This document shows, piece after piece, positions 16,038 through 22,950 of a stretch of 24,427 nt of DNA (the first letter of the stretch is position 1; each line of letters starts with the position of its first letter). This DNA comes from DASVEE01 sp036399695. GTDB taxonomy: Bacteria; Acidobacteriota; Thermoanaerobaculia; Gp7-AA8. The DNA lies in NCBI GenBank assembly GCA_036399695.1, contig DASWMP010000011.1, forward strand, positions 1 through 24,427, written 5' to 3'. Below the pieces are notes generated by a model. It saw only the letters and a list, made by a program, of their open reading frames with translations, did no database searches and had not been told where the DNA came from. The translations under genes were made by a program, and so were the position numbers.

Positions 16038-17526
16038 CCGCGCGCTCCTTCTGTGCACGCTGTTCGCCGCGCCTGTGGCCGAGGCGGGGGAGCGGCGGGC
16101 CTTGCTCATCGGCATCGATGATTACAGCGCGTCGCGGCTGCCGGAGGTGGCGCCGGTCGAGGACCGCGGGTGGCCGAGTCTGAACGGCGCCGTCAATGAC
16201 GTGACGACGTTCGCGGACCTGCTGGACGCGCGCGGGTTCGCCGTTGTCACGCTTACCGACCAGGAGGCCACGCGGAACGCCATCCTGCAGGAGCTCGAGC
16301 GGCTCGCGCACACCGCGCGGAAAGAGGACGTCCTCTTCGTCTACTTTGCCGGGCATGGGTCGCAGGTGGCGAACTCGCGGTCCGACGAGCCGGACAAGCT
16401 CGACGAATCGCTCGTGCCGGCGGATTCGAAGCGGGGAGCGGCCGACATCCGGGACAAGGAGCTGCGGCGCATCTTCAACCGCATCCTCGATCGCGGCGCG
16501 CGGCTCACGGTGATGATCGACGCCTGCCACAGTGGCTCCGGCGCGCGGGGGAGAACGCGGTCCATCCGGCGCGATGACCGCGACGTCCTCGACCGCACCC
16601 CCGCGGGACCGCGGCCCGAGAACCGCGGTGCGCTCGTGCTGGCGGCGACGCAGGACTACGACCGCGCCGGCGAGGTGGCGGACGGCGAGGGCAACATGCG
16701 CGGCGCCTTCACCTGGGCGTGGCTGCGGGCCATGCGCGATGCCTCGCCCCACGAGCCGGCCGTGGCCACCTTCCAGCGCGCCCAGGCCCGCCTCCGCGCC
16801 GAAACGCCGTTTCAGGAGCCCGTCATGGCCGGTGATGCCGCCGCCCGCAACAGGCCGTTTCTCGGCTTCGCGGGCGCGGCGAAGGGGGCGGAGCACAGCG
16901 GCATAGCCGTCGGAAAAATCCAGCGCGACGGCACCCTGATCCTGCAGGGGGGCTGGGCCAATGGCCTCAGTCCCGGCGCCGAGCTCTCGGCCGGCAGGAC
17001 GCGCGTCATCGTGACGGAGCTCCTCGGCCCCGGCCGCAGTAAGGCGCGCGTCGCCGCCGGTGAGGCCGTCCGTTCCGGCGCGCTGCTCGAAACGCCGCGG
17101 CGCCGCTGGTACGAAGTGCAGTCGCCGCCGTCCCCCTACCGCCTCGTCGTGCGCCACCGAGGAACGGTGGTGGGGGAGGGAGGCGTCCTGACGGCCGGGA
17201 AGAGCTACGAGCTCGCCGTCAGCGGGGACCCCGCCCTCCCGCCGCGCTACCTGTACGTCTTCGTCGTCGACAGCGCCGGCCGCAGCACCCTCCTCTTCCC
17301 GGAAAGCGGCTCGGTCGAGAACCGCTTCCCCCTCTCCACCCTCGGCGCATTCACCGTGCAGCCCCCCTACGGCCGCGACACCTTCTATCTACTCGCCACC
17401 GACGAAGCGCTCCCGAACCCCTGGATTCTCGAGTGGGACGGCGTGCGCGCCCCGCTGCAGCCGGCCTGGTCGCTCCACAAAACAACCTTCGAGAGCCGTG
17501 GCCGGCTCACGTCACGGCGACAGTGA
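16021..17526 (+). CDS. Exported caspase-like protease (peptidase C14) with DUF4384-like tail
   Basis: A 501-residue protein from the TTG at 16021, inside the previous gene. GAAGGTGGAG, ten bases upstream, is the likely ribosome site. Residues 1-22 form a signal peptide (ALLLCTLFAAPVAEA), so it is probably periplasmic. The caspase p20 fold starts at RRALLIGIDDY (about 25-35) and contains NGAVNDVTTFADLL. It has both catalytic residues: His112 in YFAGHGSQV and Cys169 in MIDACHSGSG. The Asp before the Cys and the acidic SDEPDKLDESLVP loop are typical of metacaspase/orthocaspase relatives, which usually cleave after Arg or Lys. An ALVLAATQDYDRAGE strand completes the core. Residues about 365-460 (YLYVFVVDSAGRSTLLFP) match DUF4384, a domain often fused to bacterial caspases. 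The frame upstream to 15763 overlaps the lipoprotein gene and is not translated. Confidence 0.9.
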   Translation: MSRAISRALLLCTLFAAPVAEAGERRALLIGIDDYSASRLPEVAPVEDRGWPSLNGAVNDVTTFADLLDARGFAVVTLTDQEATRNAILQELERLAHTARKEDVLFVYFAGHGSQVANSRSDEPDKLDESLVPADSKRGAADIRDKELRRIFNRILDRGARLTVMIDACHSGSGARGRTRSIRRDDRDVLDRTPAGPRPENRGALVLAATQDYDRAGEVADGEGNMRGAFTWAWLRAMRDASPHEPAVATFQRAQARLRAETPFQEPVMAGDAAARNRPFLGFAGAAKGAEHSGIAVGKIQRDGTLILQGGWANGLSPGAELSAGRTRVIVTELLGPGRSKARVAAGEAVRSGALLETPRRRWYEVQSPPSPYRLVVRHRGTVVGEGGVLTAGKSYELAVSGDPALPPRYLYVFVVDSAGRSTLLFPESGSVENRFPLSTLGAFTVQPPYGRDTFYLLATDEALPNPWILEWDGVRAPLQPAWSLHKTTFESRGRLTSRRQ

Positions 17527-17923
17527 GTCGTCGCCGGAAGGCCTCCGACCCGGGGGCGTCGTTCTTCACCGACGCTTTCGGATAAACAAAGGTCCGGCTT
17601 CGGCGCCTCTTCATCGACGCTGATTGGCGCCGCTACAGCCACTCCATGCCCGTACGCAGCGCCGGGGTAGGGCTTCCCCCGCCACAGACACTTCATCCGC
17701 GTTCCTCTTTAGAGCCTCGGTCGCGACATTCGCGGATGAGTTCGTGTAACTCTGCGCAGCGCGATCGCGAGCCCCGTCTTCCACGCCACCGGAAAACGCG
17801 CACGCGACCTGCCGCTCGACGCTTCGTGTCTGCTCTGTGACTGGTGACTACGTTCGACGTCCGGTCTTCCATTTACAATGCGGTCAAAGATTCAACAACG
17901 ACCACTCACGAGGCGACCTTTCC
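17527..17923. other. Gene-free 397-bp stretch with dispersed repeat copy A
   Basis: No convincing gene. The main feature is a repeat that recurs in the next intergenic block: 17559-17600 equals 19697-19738 with two mismatches over 42 bp. A similar tail in both copies begins CAGCCACTCC. Copy A has an extra 36-bp piece with its own inverted ends (CGGCGCC / GGCGCCG). Around 17692-17737 is a loose inverted repeat (CATCCGCG / CGCGGATG). No terminator with a U-tract is visible after the caspase gene. Confidence 0.7.
17559..17600. repeat. 42-bp dispersed repeat, copy A
   Basis: Matches 19697-19738 at 40 of 42 positions in direct orientation. The shared core includes CGACGCTTTCG and AATAAACAAAGGTCCGGC-like sequence (here with GATAAAC). 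The two copies flank the Kelch protein gene. Confidence 0.88.
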
Positions 17924-19396
17924 ATGCGCGCAATGGCCAGCTTGACCAACATGTTTGCTGCTGTCTCGATCGACGCCACCAGCGCCGTTGCTGCTCATCG
18001 CCGGCGGGTCATTGAACTGGGTTCTCGTACATCTCGCGCTGCGAAGCTTCTCGTCCGCATCGTTCCCTGCCTCGCACTGCTCGCCCTCGCCTCGGCGGCG
18101 GCCGCGCAGCAGGAGCCGGCCCCCGGCGAATGGGGGATGCGGGCCCCGACGCTCGAGCCCCTCTCCGAGTTGGCGGTCGCGGAAGCGAACGGCAAGCTCT
18201 ACCTCATGGGCGGCTATCCGCAGAATCGGGTGACCGCCCGTACCGTCCAAATCTACGACATCGCCACCGACACCTGGGCCTACGGTCCACAGCTCCCGGT
18301 GCGCAACAACCACGGGATGGCGGCCAGCGTGAACGGGAAGATCTACCTCATCGGCGGCCAGTTGAACGCCGATGACCCCCCGAACAGCAACAGCTACGTG
18401 AACACAGTCTACGAGCTCGATCCCGCGGTCGGTGTATGGGTCACGAAGGCGCCGATGCCCACGGCGCGCAGCTCCGGCGTTGCCGTTGTGCACGACGGCA
18501 AGATCTACGTCGCCGGTGGACGATTGCCGCGCGGCTCCGACTTCGCCGTCTACGACCCGGCGGCCAATACCTGGGAGGTGCTGCCGAACCTGCCCACGCA
18601 GCGCAACCACTTCACCGGCGCGGCGATCGACGGCCGCATCCACTACGTCGGCGGGCGGCAAGGCAATGGATTGTCGCCCCTCATGACGACCGTGCACGAA
18701 GTCTTCGACCCTCAAACGCGGACCTGGACGACCGCCGCCCCCATGCTGCGCCCGCAAAGTGGCATGAACGGGGTCATGGCCCGCGGTTTGTTCCACGTCT
18801 GGGGCGGCGAGGGGCCGGCCGGCATGTTCCACGACCATGACTACTACAACCCTCAGACCGACACATGGACAGAGCTCCCCGACATGCCTATGGCGGTTCA
18901 TGGCATTGTCGGCTCAGCCTTCGTGGACGGTCTGATCTGGGTGACCGGTGGCGGCACCGATATCGGGGGCAGCTCCGGCAGCACTCTCAACCAGGTGTAC
19001 CGGCCAGCAGTCGGATTGGTGGAACCGGTACCTGGAACGCTGTCCTTTTCATCACCGGCGTTCAGCGTCGTAGAAAGCGCCGGCAGCGCCACTATCGAGG
19101 TGCAGCGAACCGACGGCTCCGACGGCGCCGTGAGCGTGGCGTATGCCGTCACGGGCGGCACCGCTGTAGACGGGACCGACTATCAGAGCGTGAGCGGTGT
19201 CTTGAGCTGGATTGACGGTGATACCGCCAGCAAGACGTTTACGGTTCCAGTCTTCAACACAGTCATCGGCGAGCCTAAGACCGTCATCATCACGCTGGCG
19301 AGTCCGACCGGCGGCTCCGTCCTCGGCACCAACATCGTGACCACGTTGATGATCTACGACGACGACCGGCCGCGCCGTCGGACAGCGACAAAATAG
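17924..19396 (+). CDS. Secreted Kelch-repeat beta-propeller with Calx-beta domain
   Basis: A 490-residue protein. Kelch repeats span about residues 66-362. Six blades are marked by the Gly-Gly pairs at about 96, 144, 198, 243, 294 and 342, most followed by the spaced Tyr/Trp pair (IYDIATDTW, VYELDPAVGVW, VYDPAANTW, VFDPQTRTW, YYNPQTDTW). This predicts a six-bladed propeller used for protein or sugar binding. A Calx-beta domain follows at about 371-481 (LSFSSPAFSVVESAGSATIE, GTAVDGTDY, DGDTASKTF, YDDD), a calcium-dependent adhesion-type module. The hydrophobic export signal (LLVRIVPCLALLALASAAAA) sits unusually late, residues 42-61. Either a later, non-obvious start is used, or the N-terminus is extended. 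I chose the ATG at 17924, with GAGGCGA upstream. The gene is flanked by direct repeats. Confidence 0.85.
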   Translation: MRAMASLTNMFAAVSIDATSAVAAHRRRVIELGSRTSRAAKLLVRIVPCLALLALASAAAAQQEPAPGEWGMRAPTLEPLSELAVAEANGKLYLMGGYPQNRVTARTVQIYDIATDTWAYGPQLPVRNNHGMAASVNGKIYLIGGQLNADDPPNSNSYVNTVYELDPAVGVWVTKAPMPTARSSGVAVVHDGKIYVAGGRLPRGSDFAVYDPAANTWEVLPNLPTQRNHFTGAAIDGRIHYVGGRQGNGLSPLMTTVHEVFDPQTRTWTTAAPMLRPQSGMNGVMARGLFHVWGGEGPAGMFHDHDYYNPQTDTWTELPDMPMAVHGIVGSAFVDGLIWVTGGGTDIGGSSGSTLNQVYRPAVGLVEPVPGTLSFSSPAFSVVESAGSATIEVQRTDGSDGAVSVAYAVTGGTAVDGTDYQSVSGVLSWIDGDTASKTFTVPVFNTVIGEPKTVIITLASPTGGSVLGTNIVTTLMIYDDDRPRRRTATK

Positions 19397-19511
19397 CGGG
19401 TGCATTTCGCTGCCCATCTTTCTCCGCGCGTGACGCTCGCGACTCTCGCAGTGCTCGTTGCGATGCTGTCCAAAACAGCTTGTGGGACCGGATTGCGCAT
19501 GGCCCGTCGCG

Positions 19512-19669
19512 TAGTTTGGACTGCGGCAGCGACGCTTCACGAGCTGCCGCTTTCCTGCAGCCGCAGCGGGCGAGCTGCGGCCCCCCTGGTGACCCAGAAG
19601 GGTGGCCGCTCGACGCTGCCACTGTGAGAAAGCGCCGCTGATGAAGCGTCGCTGGCGCGCTCCAAACTA
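19512..19669. repeat. 158-bp element with imperfect terminal inverted repeats
   Basis: The left end (19512-19554) begins TAGTTTGGA, and the right end (19628-19669) ends TCCAAACTA. The arms pair over about 42 bp with some mismatches, and both contain GCGACGCTTCA or its complement TGAAGCGTCGC. The interior has no gene. It looks like a small non-autonomous (MITE-like) or structured repeat. I see no obvious target-site duplication. Confidence 0.6.
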
Positions 19670-19696
19670 AGCCGTGGGCGGTGTCAAAGCGGGGGG

Positions 19697-19738
19697 TCGT
19701 TCTTCCCCGACGCTTTCGAATAAACAAAGGTCCGGCTT
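19697..19738. repeat. 42-bp dispersed repeat, copy B
   Basis: Direct copy of 17559-17600 with two substitutions. It is followed, as in copy A, by CAGCCACTCC and a GC-rich tail, but without the 36-bp insertion that separates these parts in copy A. Confidence 0.88.
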
Positions 19739-19812
19739 TCAGCCACTCCGTGCCTATGCACGGCGCGGAGCCGTTGATCAAACGGAGCGCAGCGTAGCCA
19801 CGCGGGAGTGGA

Positions 19813-19834
19813 GGACGGACAATCCTGTCCGTCC
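19813..19834. repeat. Small hairpin repeat (family 1, variant copy)
   Basis: The stem GGACGGACA / TGTCCGTCC with loop ATCC is the same 22-bp hairpin as at 25-46, except that A-T at stem position 5 is replaced by G-C on both sides. The change therefore preserves pairing. Confidence 0.8.
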
Positions 19835-19881
19835 GGCGAGAAGTGGCGCGACGACCTATCTCTTTGTGGCTGCTTCCTCAC

Positions 19882-20016
19882 GGGAACAGCGGGGTCAGAG
19901 CTTTGCTTTGTCGAGCGGGGAACAGTGGGGTCAGAGCTTTGCTCTGTCGTGAAACCGGCGTCGTCTACCTTCTGTAGAGCCGCCGGCCCGCAACGAAAAG
20001 TAAAGCTCTGGCTCCT
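19882..20016. repeat. Tandem 36-bp repeat with inverted partner
   Basis: Two units starting GGGAACAG at 19882 and 19918 share GGGGTCAGAGCTTTGC and differ in a few bases. At 19995-20016 an inverted, imperfect copy (TAAAGCTCTGGCTCC) occurs, so either unit can pair with it across about 60-100 bp. GGGGTCAGAGCTTT-type palindromes are a known kind of REP sequence. No coding function is seen. Confidence 0.7.
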
Positions 20017-20056
20017 CCAGGCCCGCGCCGTCGCGCGACATCGGCCCGCAATTCCA

Positions 20057-20089
20057 TCCGCTCGTCACGCGGATGATTCCGCTCGTCAC
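20057..20089 (+). promoter_or_regulatory. Candidate LytTR response-regulator binding site
   Basis: TCCGCTCGTCAC occurs twice, exactly, at 20057-20068 and 20078-20089, a period of 21 bp (two helical turns). LytTR-domain regulators such as AgrA bind pairs of direct repeats with about this spacing. The site ends 57 bp before the first gene of an operon that encodes a LytTR regulator. GCGGAT between the units also forms a short hairpin with ATCCGC of the first. Binding is inferred. Confidence 0.5.
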
Positions 20090-20146
20090 AAGGTCGTCGC
20101 CCGATCCGGACGCCGCGGGGCACGATGCGCCGCGAAAGGAGAAGTG

Positions 20147-20596
20147 ATGAAACTGTTTATAACGATGCTTCTGGTTCTGATGACACTGCCGTGCTCCGCG
20201 GACGAGACCGCGATCAACAAGGCGGTGGCCAGACGGGTCTACGAAGATGGGCTGAGCCGCGGGATCTTCACGGTGCCGTACACGGACGACTTTGTCGGAC
20301 ACGGCGGCTCGAGGACGTTCACCCACGAAGACGGCATGAACGAGGCGAAGGGATGGCGCTCCGCGTTTCCCGACCTCGCCGTGAACGTCGATCTCATGGT
20401 CGCCGAGGGCGATCTCGTCGCCGTCCGCTGGACCGCGCGCGGCACGAATACCGGAACGGGTAACGGCATCCCGGCGACCGGCCGGAAGGTGGAGGTGAGC
20501 GGCACGGCGATCTTCCGCTTCGTGGACGGCAAGATCGCCGAGGAGTGGACCTCGGCCAATTCGCTCGGCCTGATGAAGCAGTTGGGCCTGCGGTAA
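20147..20596 (+). CDS. Exported SnoaL-like (NTF2-fold) protein
   Basis: A 149-residue protein from the ATG at 20147, with AAGGAG about five bases upstream. Residues 1-18 form a signal peptide (LFITMLLVLMTLPCSA). The mature part is a SnoaL-like/ester-cyclase NTF2 fold: a helix with VARRVYEDGLSRG, TDDFVGHGG, then GWRSAFPDLAVNVDLMVAEG, LVAVRWTARGTNTG, IPATGRKVEVSGTAIFRF, and a terminal VDGKIAEEWTSANSLGLMKQLG. The WRSAFPDL and VDGKIAEEW segments are hallmarks of this family. Family members are cyclases, hydrolases or ligand binders, mostly cytoplasmic; export is less usual. The gene ends 10 bp before the histidine kinase gene, so it probably belongs to the same operon and could sense or process an extracytoplasmic ligand for it (inference). 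Confidence 0.85.
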   Translation: MKLFITMLLVLMTLPCSADETAINKAVARRVYEDGLSRGIFTVPYTDDFVGHGGSRTFTHEDGMNEAKGWRSAFPDLAVNVDLMVAEGDLVAVRWTARGTNTGTGNGIPATGRKVEVSGTAIFRFVDGKIAEEWTSANSLGLMKQLGLR

Positions 20597-20606
20597 GCTG
20601 AACACA

Positions 20607-21617
20607 ATGCGACGGGCACTGATCATCGCTGCAGGCTGGACGCTCTGCGGCTTGCTGCTCGCAGCGCAGGCGCACGTTTCGGCGGCGATGCGCGGCGAGC
20701 CGATCGGCTGGGGGCGCCCGCTCGCGATCTGGCTCGCCTGGGCCTGGATCTGGGCGCTCCTCACGCCGCCGATTCTGCGTCTCACCGCGCGCTACCCGTT
20801 CGGCAGAGCAGGTGCGCTGCGCAGTGTGCTCGTGCATGTAGCCGGCAGTGTCGTCGCCGTGCTGCTCAACCTCGCGATCTTCGCGCTCCTCGCTCCGCTG
20901 GTCGGAGCGAGGAGCGCCGCCGGCTCCTGGAGCGCCACCTTCCTCCAGCTCCTGGGGTCGGTGTTCCTGCTCGACCTTCCTGCCTACTGGCTGCTCGTCA
21001 TCGTGGCCGAGACCACACGGCTTTCGCGTCTCGAAGCGCAGTTCGCCGAAGCGCGGCTGCTCGCGCTCAAGGCGCAGTTGCAGCCGCACTTCCTCTTCAA
21101 CGCGCTCAACACCGTGTCAGTGTTGATGCGCGAGGACGCCGACGCCGCGGACGACGTGCTCGTGCGCCTGAGCGGACTGCTCAGGAAAACGCTCGACAGC
21201 TCCGCGAAGCACGAAGTGCCGCTGCGCGAGGAGCTGGAGCTCGCCGAGGCGTATCTCGAGATCGAGCGCGTCCGCTTCTCCAACCGCTTCGCCTATCGCA
21301 TCGACGTCGCCGGCGAGGCGCTCGACGCTTCCGTGCCTCCGCTCATCCTCCAGCCGCTCGTCGAGAATGCGGTCCGTCATGGCATCGCGCGGCGCATCGC
21401 CGCGGGACGGATCGAGATCGCCGGCGCGCGACGGAACGGCCGGCTGCAACTGACCGTCCGCGACGACGGGCCGGGGATCGCGGCCGGTGCACGCGACGGC
21501 ATCGGCCTGTCGAACACGCGCGCACGATTGCAGCAGCAGTACGGCGCGCGTCATACGTTCGCGCTCGCGAATGACCGCGACGGCGGCACGATCGTCTCAC
21601 TGGAGATCCCCGCGTGA
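20607..21617 (+). CDS. LytS/YehU-type sensor histidine kinase
   Basis: A 336-residue inner-membrane kinase. Four membrane helices lie at about residues 5-25, 38-58, 73-97 and 110-134, with no large periplasmic sensor domain. The His_kinase (PF06580-type) core follows: the phosphorylated His161 in LQPHFLFNALNTV, then the ATPase with N-box LVENAVRHGI (251-260), G1 box DDGPGI (286-291) and G2 GIGLSNTRARL (298-308). This order and the PHFLFN motif are specific for the LytS/YehU/YpdA class that partners LytTR regulators. The ATG at 20607 follows the SnoaL-like gene by 10 bp. The stop overlaps the GTG start of the regulator. Signal recognised: unknown. Confidence 0.93.
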   Translation: MRRALIIAAGWTLCGLLLAAQAHVSAAMRGEPIGWGRPLAIWLAWAWIWALLTPPILRLTARYPFGRAGALRSVLVHVAGSVVAVLLNLAIFALLAPLVGARSAAGSWSATFLQLLGSVFLLDLPAYWLLVIVAETTRLSRLEAQFAEARLLALKAQLQPHFLFNALNTVSVLMREDADAADDVLVRLSGLLRKTLDSSAKHEVPLREELELAEAYLEIERVRFSNRFAYRIDVAGEALDASVPPLILQPLVENAVRHGIARRIAAGRIEIAGARRNGRLQLTVRDDGPGIAAGARDGIGLSNTRARLQQQYGARHTFALANDRDGGTIVSLEIPA

Positions 21618-22387
21618 TCCGCGTGCTCATCGTCGACGACGAGCCGATCGCGCGGCGCGGCATCCGCCAGCGGCTGCAGGGCGAAGCCGATCTCGAGGTC
21701 GTCGGCGAATGCGGTGACGGAGCTGCGGCGATCGAGGCCATCACGGAGCTCGCGCCCGATCTCGTCTTTCTCGACATCCAGATGCCCGAGGTCGGCGGCT
21801 TCGACGTCATCGAAGCGATCGGTGTCGCGCGAATGCCTGCGGTCATCTTCGTCACCGCCTACGACGAGCATGCACTGCGCGCGTTCGACGTGCATGCCGT
21901 CGACTACGTGCTCAAGCCGATTGACCGGCATCGCTTCCGCACCGCCGTCAAGCGCGCGCGGCGGCGACTTGCGCACCGCGCCGGGGAACAGCGCGCGCCG
22001 GGGCAGCTCGACAGACGGATCGCGGCCGCGCTCGCAGAGCTCGGACGCCCGGCGCCCGACTACGCGAAGCGCCTCGCCATCAAGGGCGACGGACGGGTGA
22101 TTCTCGTCGATGTCGACGAGGTTGACCGGCTCGAAGCGGCAGGCAACTACGTCGAGGTGCACAGCGGCGCGCGCCATCACCTCGTGCGCGACACGATGGC
22201 CAGCCTCGAAGCGCGCCTCGATCCCGCCCGCTTCGTCCGCGTCTCCCGCTCGTCGATCATCAACGCCGATCGCGTCCGCGAACTGCAGCCGATGTTCAAC
22301 GGCGACTTCGTCGTCGTTCTGCGCGATGGTACGAAAATCTCGGGCAGCCGCCGCTACCGCGCGGCCTACGACATGCTCACGAGCTGA
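21614..22387 (+). CDS. LytTR-family response regulator
   Basis: A 257-residue transcription regulator. Residues 1-118 form a receiver domain with acidic pocket Asp8/Asp9 (IVDDE), phosphoacceptor Asp54 (FLDIQMPE), Thr81 (VTAYDE) and Lys101 (LKPID), all intact. After a linker (RAPGQLDRRIAAALAEL) a LytTR DNA-binding domain covers about 152-254 (LAIKGDGRVILVDVDEVDRL, EAAGNYVEVHSG, FVRVSRSSIINADRVREL, and DGTKISGSRRYRAAY). The start is a GTG that overlaps the kinase stop in a GTGA junction, so the two are translationally coupled. It most likely receives phosphate from the kinase and binds direct repeats; a matching pair lies upstream of the operon at 20057-20089. Confidence 0.94.
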   Translation: MIRVLIVDDEPIARRGIRQRLQGEADLEVVGECGDGAAAIEAITELAPDLVFLDIQMPEVGGFDVIEAIGVARMPAVIFVTAYDEHALRAFDVHAVDYVLKPIDRHRFRTAVKRARRRLAHRAGEQRAPGQLDRRIAAALAELGRPAPDYAKRLAIKGDGRVILVDVDEVDRLEAAGNYVEVHSGARHHLVRDTMASLEARLDPARFVRVSRSSIINADRVRELQPMFNGDFVVVLRDGTKISGSRRYRAAYDMLTS

Positions 22388-22408
22388 CGCTGCGCTCACC
22401 AGTCGTGG

Positions 22409-22440
22409 AGCGGTGCTCGGGGTCACCGCTTTCGATCTTT
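22409..22440. terminator. Possible weak terminator between convergent genes
   Basis: AGCGGTG (22409-22415) pairs with CACCGCT (22424-22430) around an 8-base loop, followed by TTCGATCTTT. The stem is short and the U-tract interrupted, so the call is tentative. It lies 21 bp after the response regulator. The 148-bp gap to vapC holds nothing else I can support. Confidence 0.4.
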
Positions 22441-22535
22441 GCTACGGTGCCGCACGGGAGCGAAACGAAGCTGCGCCCCCTCCTCTGAACCGGTCTGCTG
22501 ACGCCACACCGCCGGCTGCGGGACGCGGTAGCGCG

Positions 22536-22949
22536 TCACCAGTAGGTGCGGATGCCGGCGTCTTTGACCCGCCGCGCGAGTTTCTTGTCGAAGGTGGCCA
22601 CGGCGTCGTAGCGATTCGTCGCGGCCAGGGCAAGGATGGCCGCATCGGCGAGTGAGGGGAGCGGATCCGGCCAGACTTCCAGGACTCGTTTCCACGGGCA
22701 ATCAGCGATCACCCGCGCACCTGGGAGCGTGACGACATCGCGGATCATGGTAGCCAGGCGCTCACCGGTTGCGCCGTACATCGTCTGGAAGACGTAGCTG
22801 ATTTCGAACACGATGAATTGCGGAATGATCGCCTCGATCTCGCCGTCGACGGCTTTTAGCAGGAGCGCTTTCGCGGCCGCGCGTTGTGTTTCGTCGCGGT
22901 CGACGAAGAACGAGACGAGGACGTTTGCATCGATGACGACGCTGGTCAC
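22536..22949 (-). CDS. vapC: PIN-domain toxin (VapC-like)
   Basis: A 137-residue PIN-domain ribonuclease. The conserved acidic residues for Mg2+ binding are present: Asp7 in VIDANVL, Glu49 in VFEISYV, Asp102 in SLADAAILALA and Asp121 in ATFDKKLARR. Such toxins cut tRNA or rRNA and stop translation when their antitoxin is degraded. The GTG start at 22947-22949 follows the antitoxin stop by one base, so translation is coupled. The C-terminal order (SLADAAILA, then YDAVATFD) and the full length make it look functional. It is convergent with the response-regulator operon. Confidence 0.9.
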   Translation of the reverse strand: MTSVVIDANVLVSFFVDRDETQRAAAKALLLKAVDGEIEAIIPQFIVFEISYVFQTMYGATGERLATMIRDVVTLPGARVIADCPWKRVLEVWPDPLPSLADAAILALAATNRYDAVATFDKKLARRVKDAGIRTYW

Positions 22950-22950
22950 G

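Larger units (their letters stand above)
19397..20146. other. Gene-free 750-bp repeat-rich block
   Basis: No credible gene in either strand; the frames here are translations of repeats. In order it holds: a 158-bp element with imperfect terminal inverted repeats (19512-19669), copy B of the 42-bp repeat (19697-19738), a family 1 hairpin variant (19813-19834), a tandem 36-bp repeat with an inverted partner (19882-20016), and the direct repeats at 20057-20089. Such an assembly suggests a repeated landing site for small non-autonomous elements. Confidence 0.75.

Noticed and set aside
10045..17526. Type III CRISPR (Craspase) locus
   Set aside because: TPR-CHAT and an ECF sigma are present, but no CRISPR repeats, no Cas7-11/gRAMP gene and no Csx30/Csx31 were seen, and this CHAT protein has a lipoprotein signal.
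19290..19781. 163-codon minus-strand frame and similar frames in the repeat block
   Set aside because: They are translations of the 158-bp element and the 42-bp repeat, without protein-like features.
22388..22535. attC site at the 3' end of vapC, which would make the pair a true integron cassette
   Set aside because: No RYYYAAC/GTTRRRY core pair was found in this gap.
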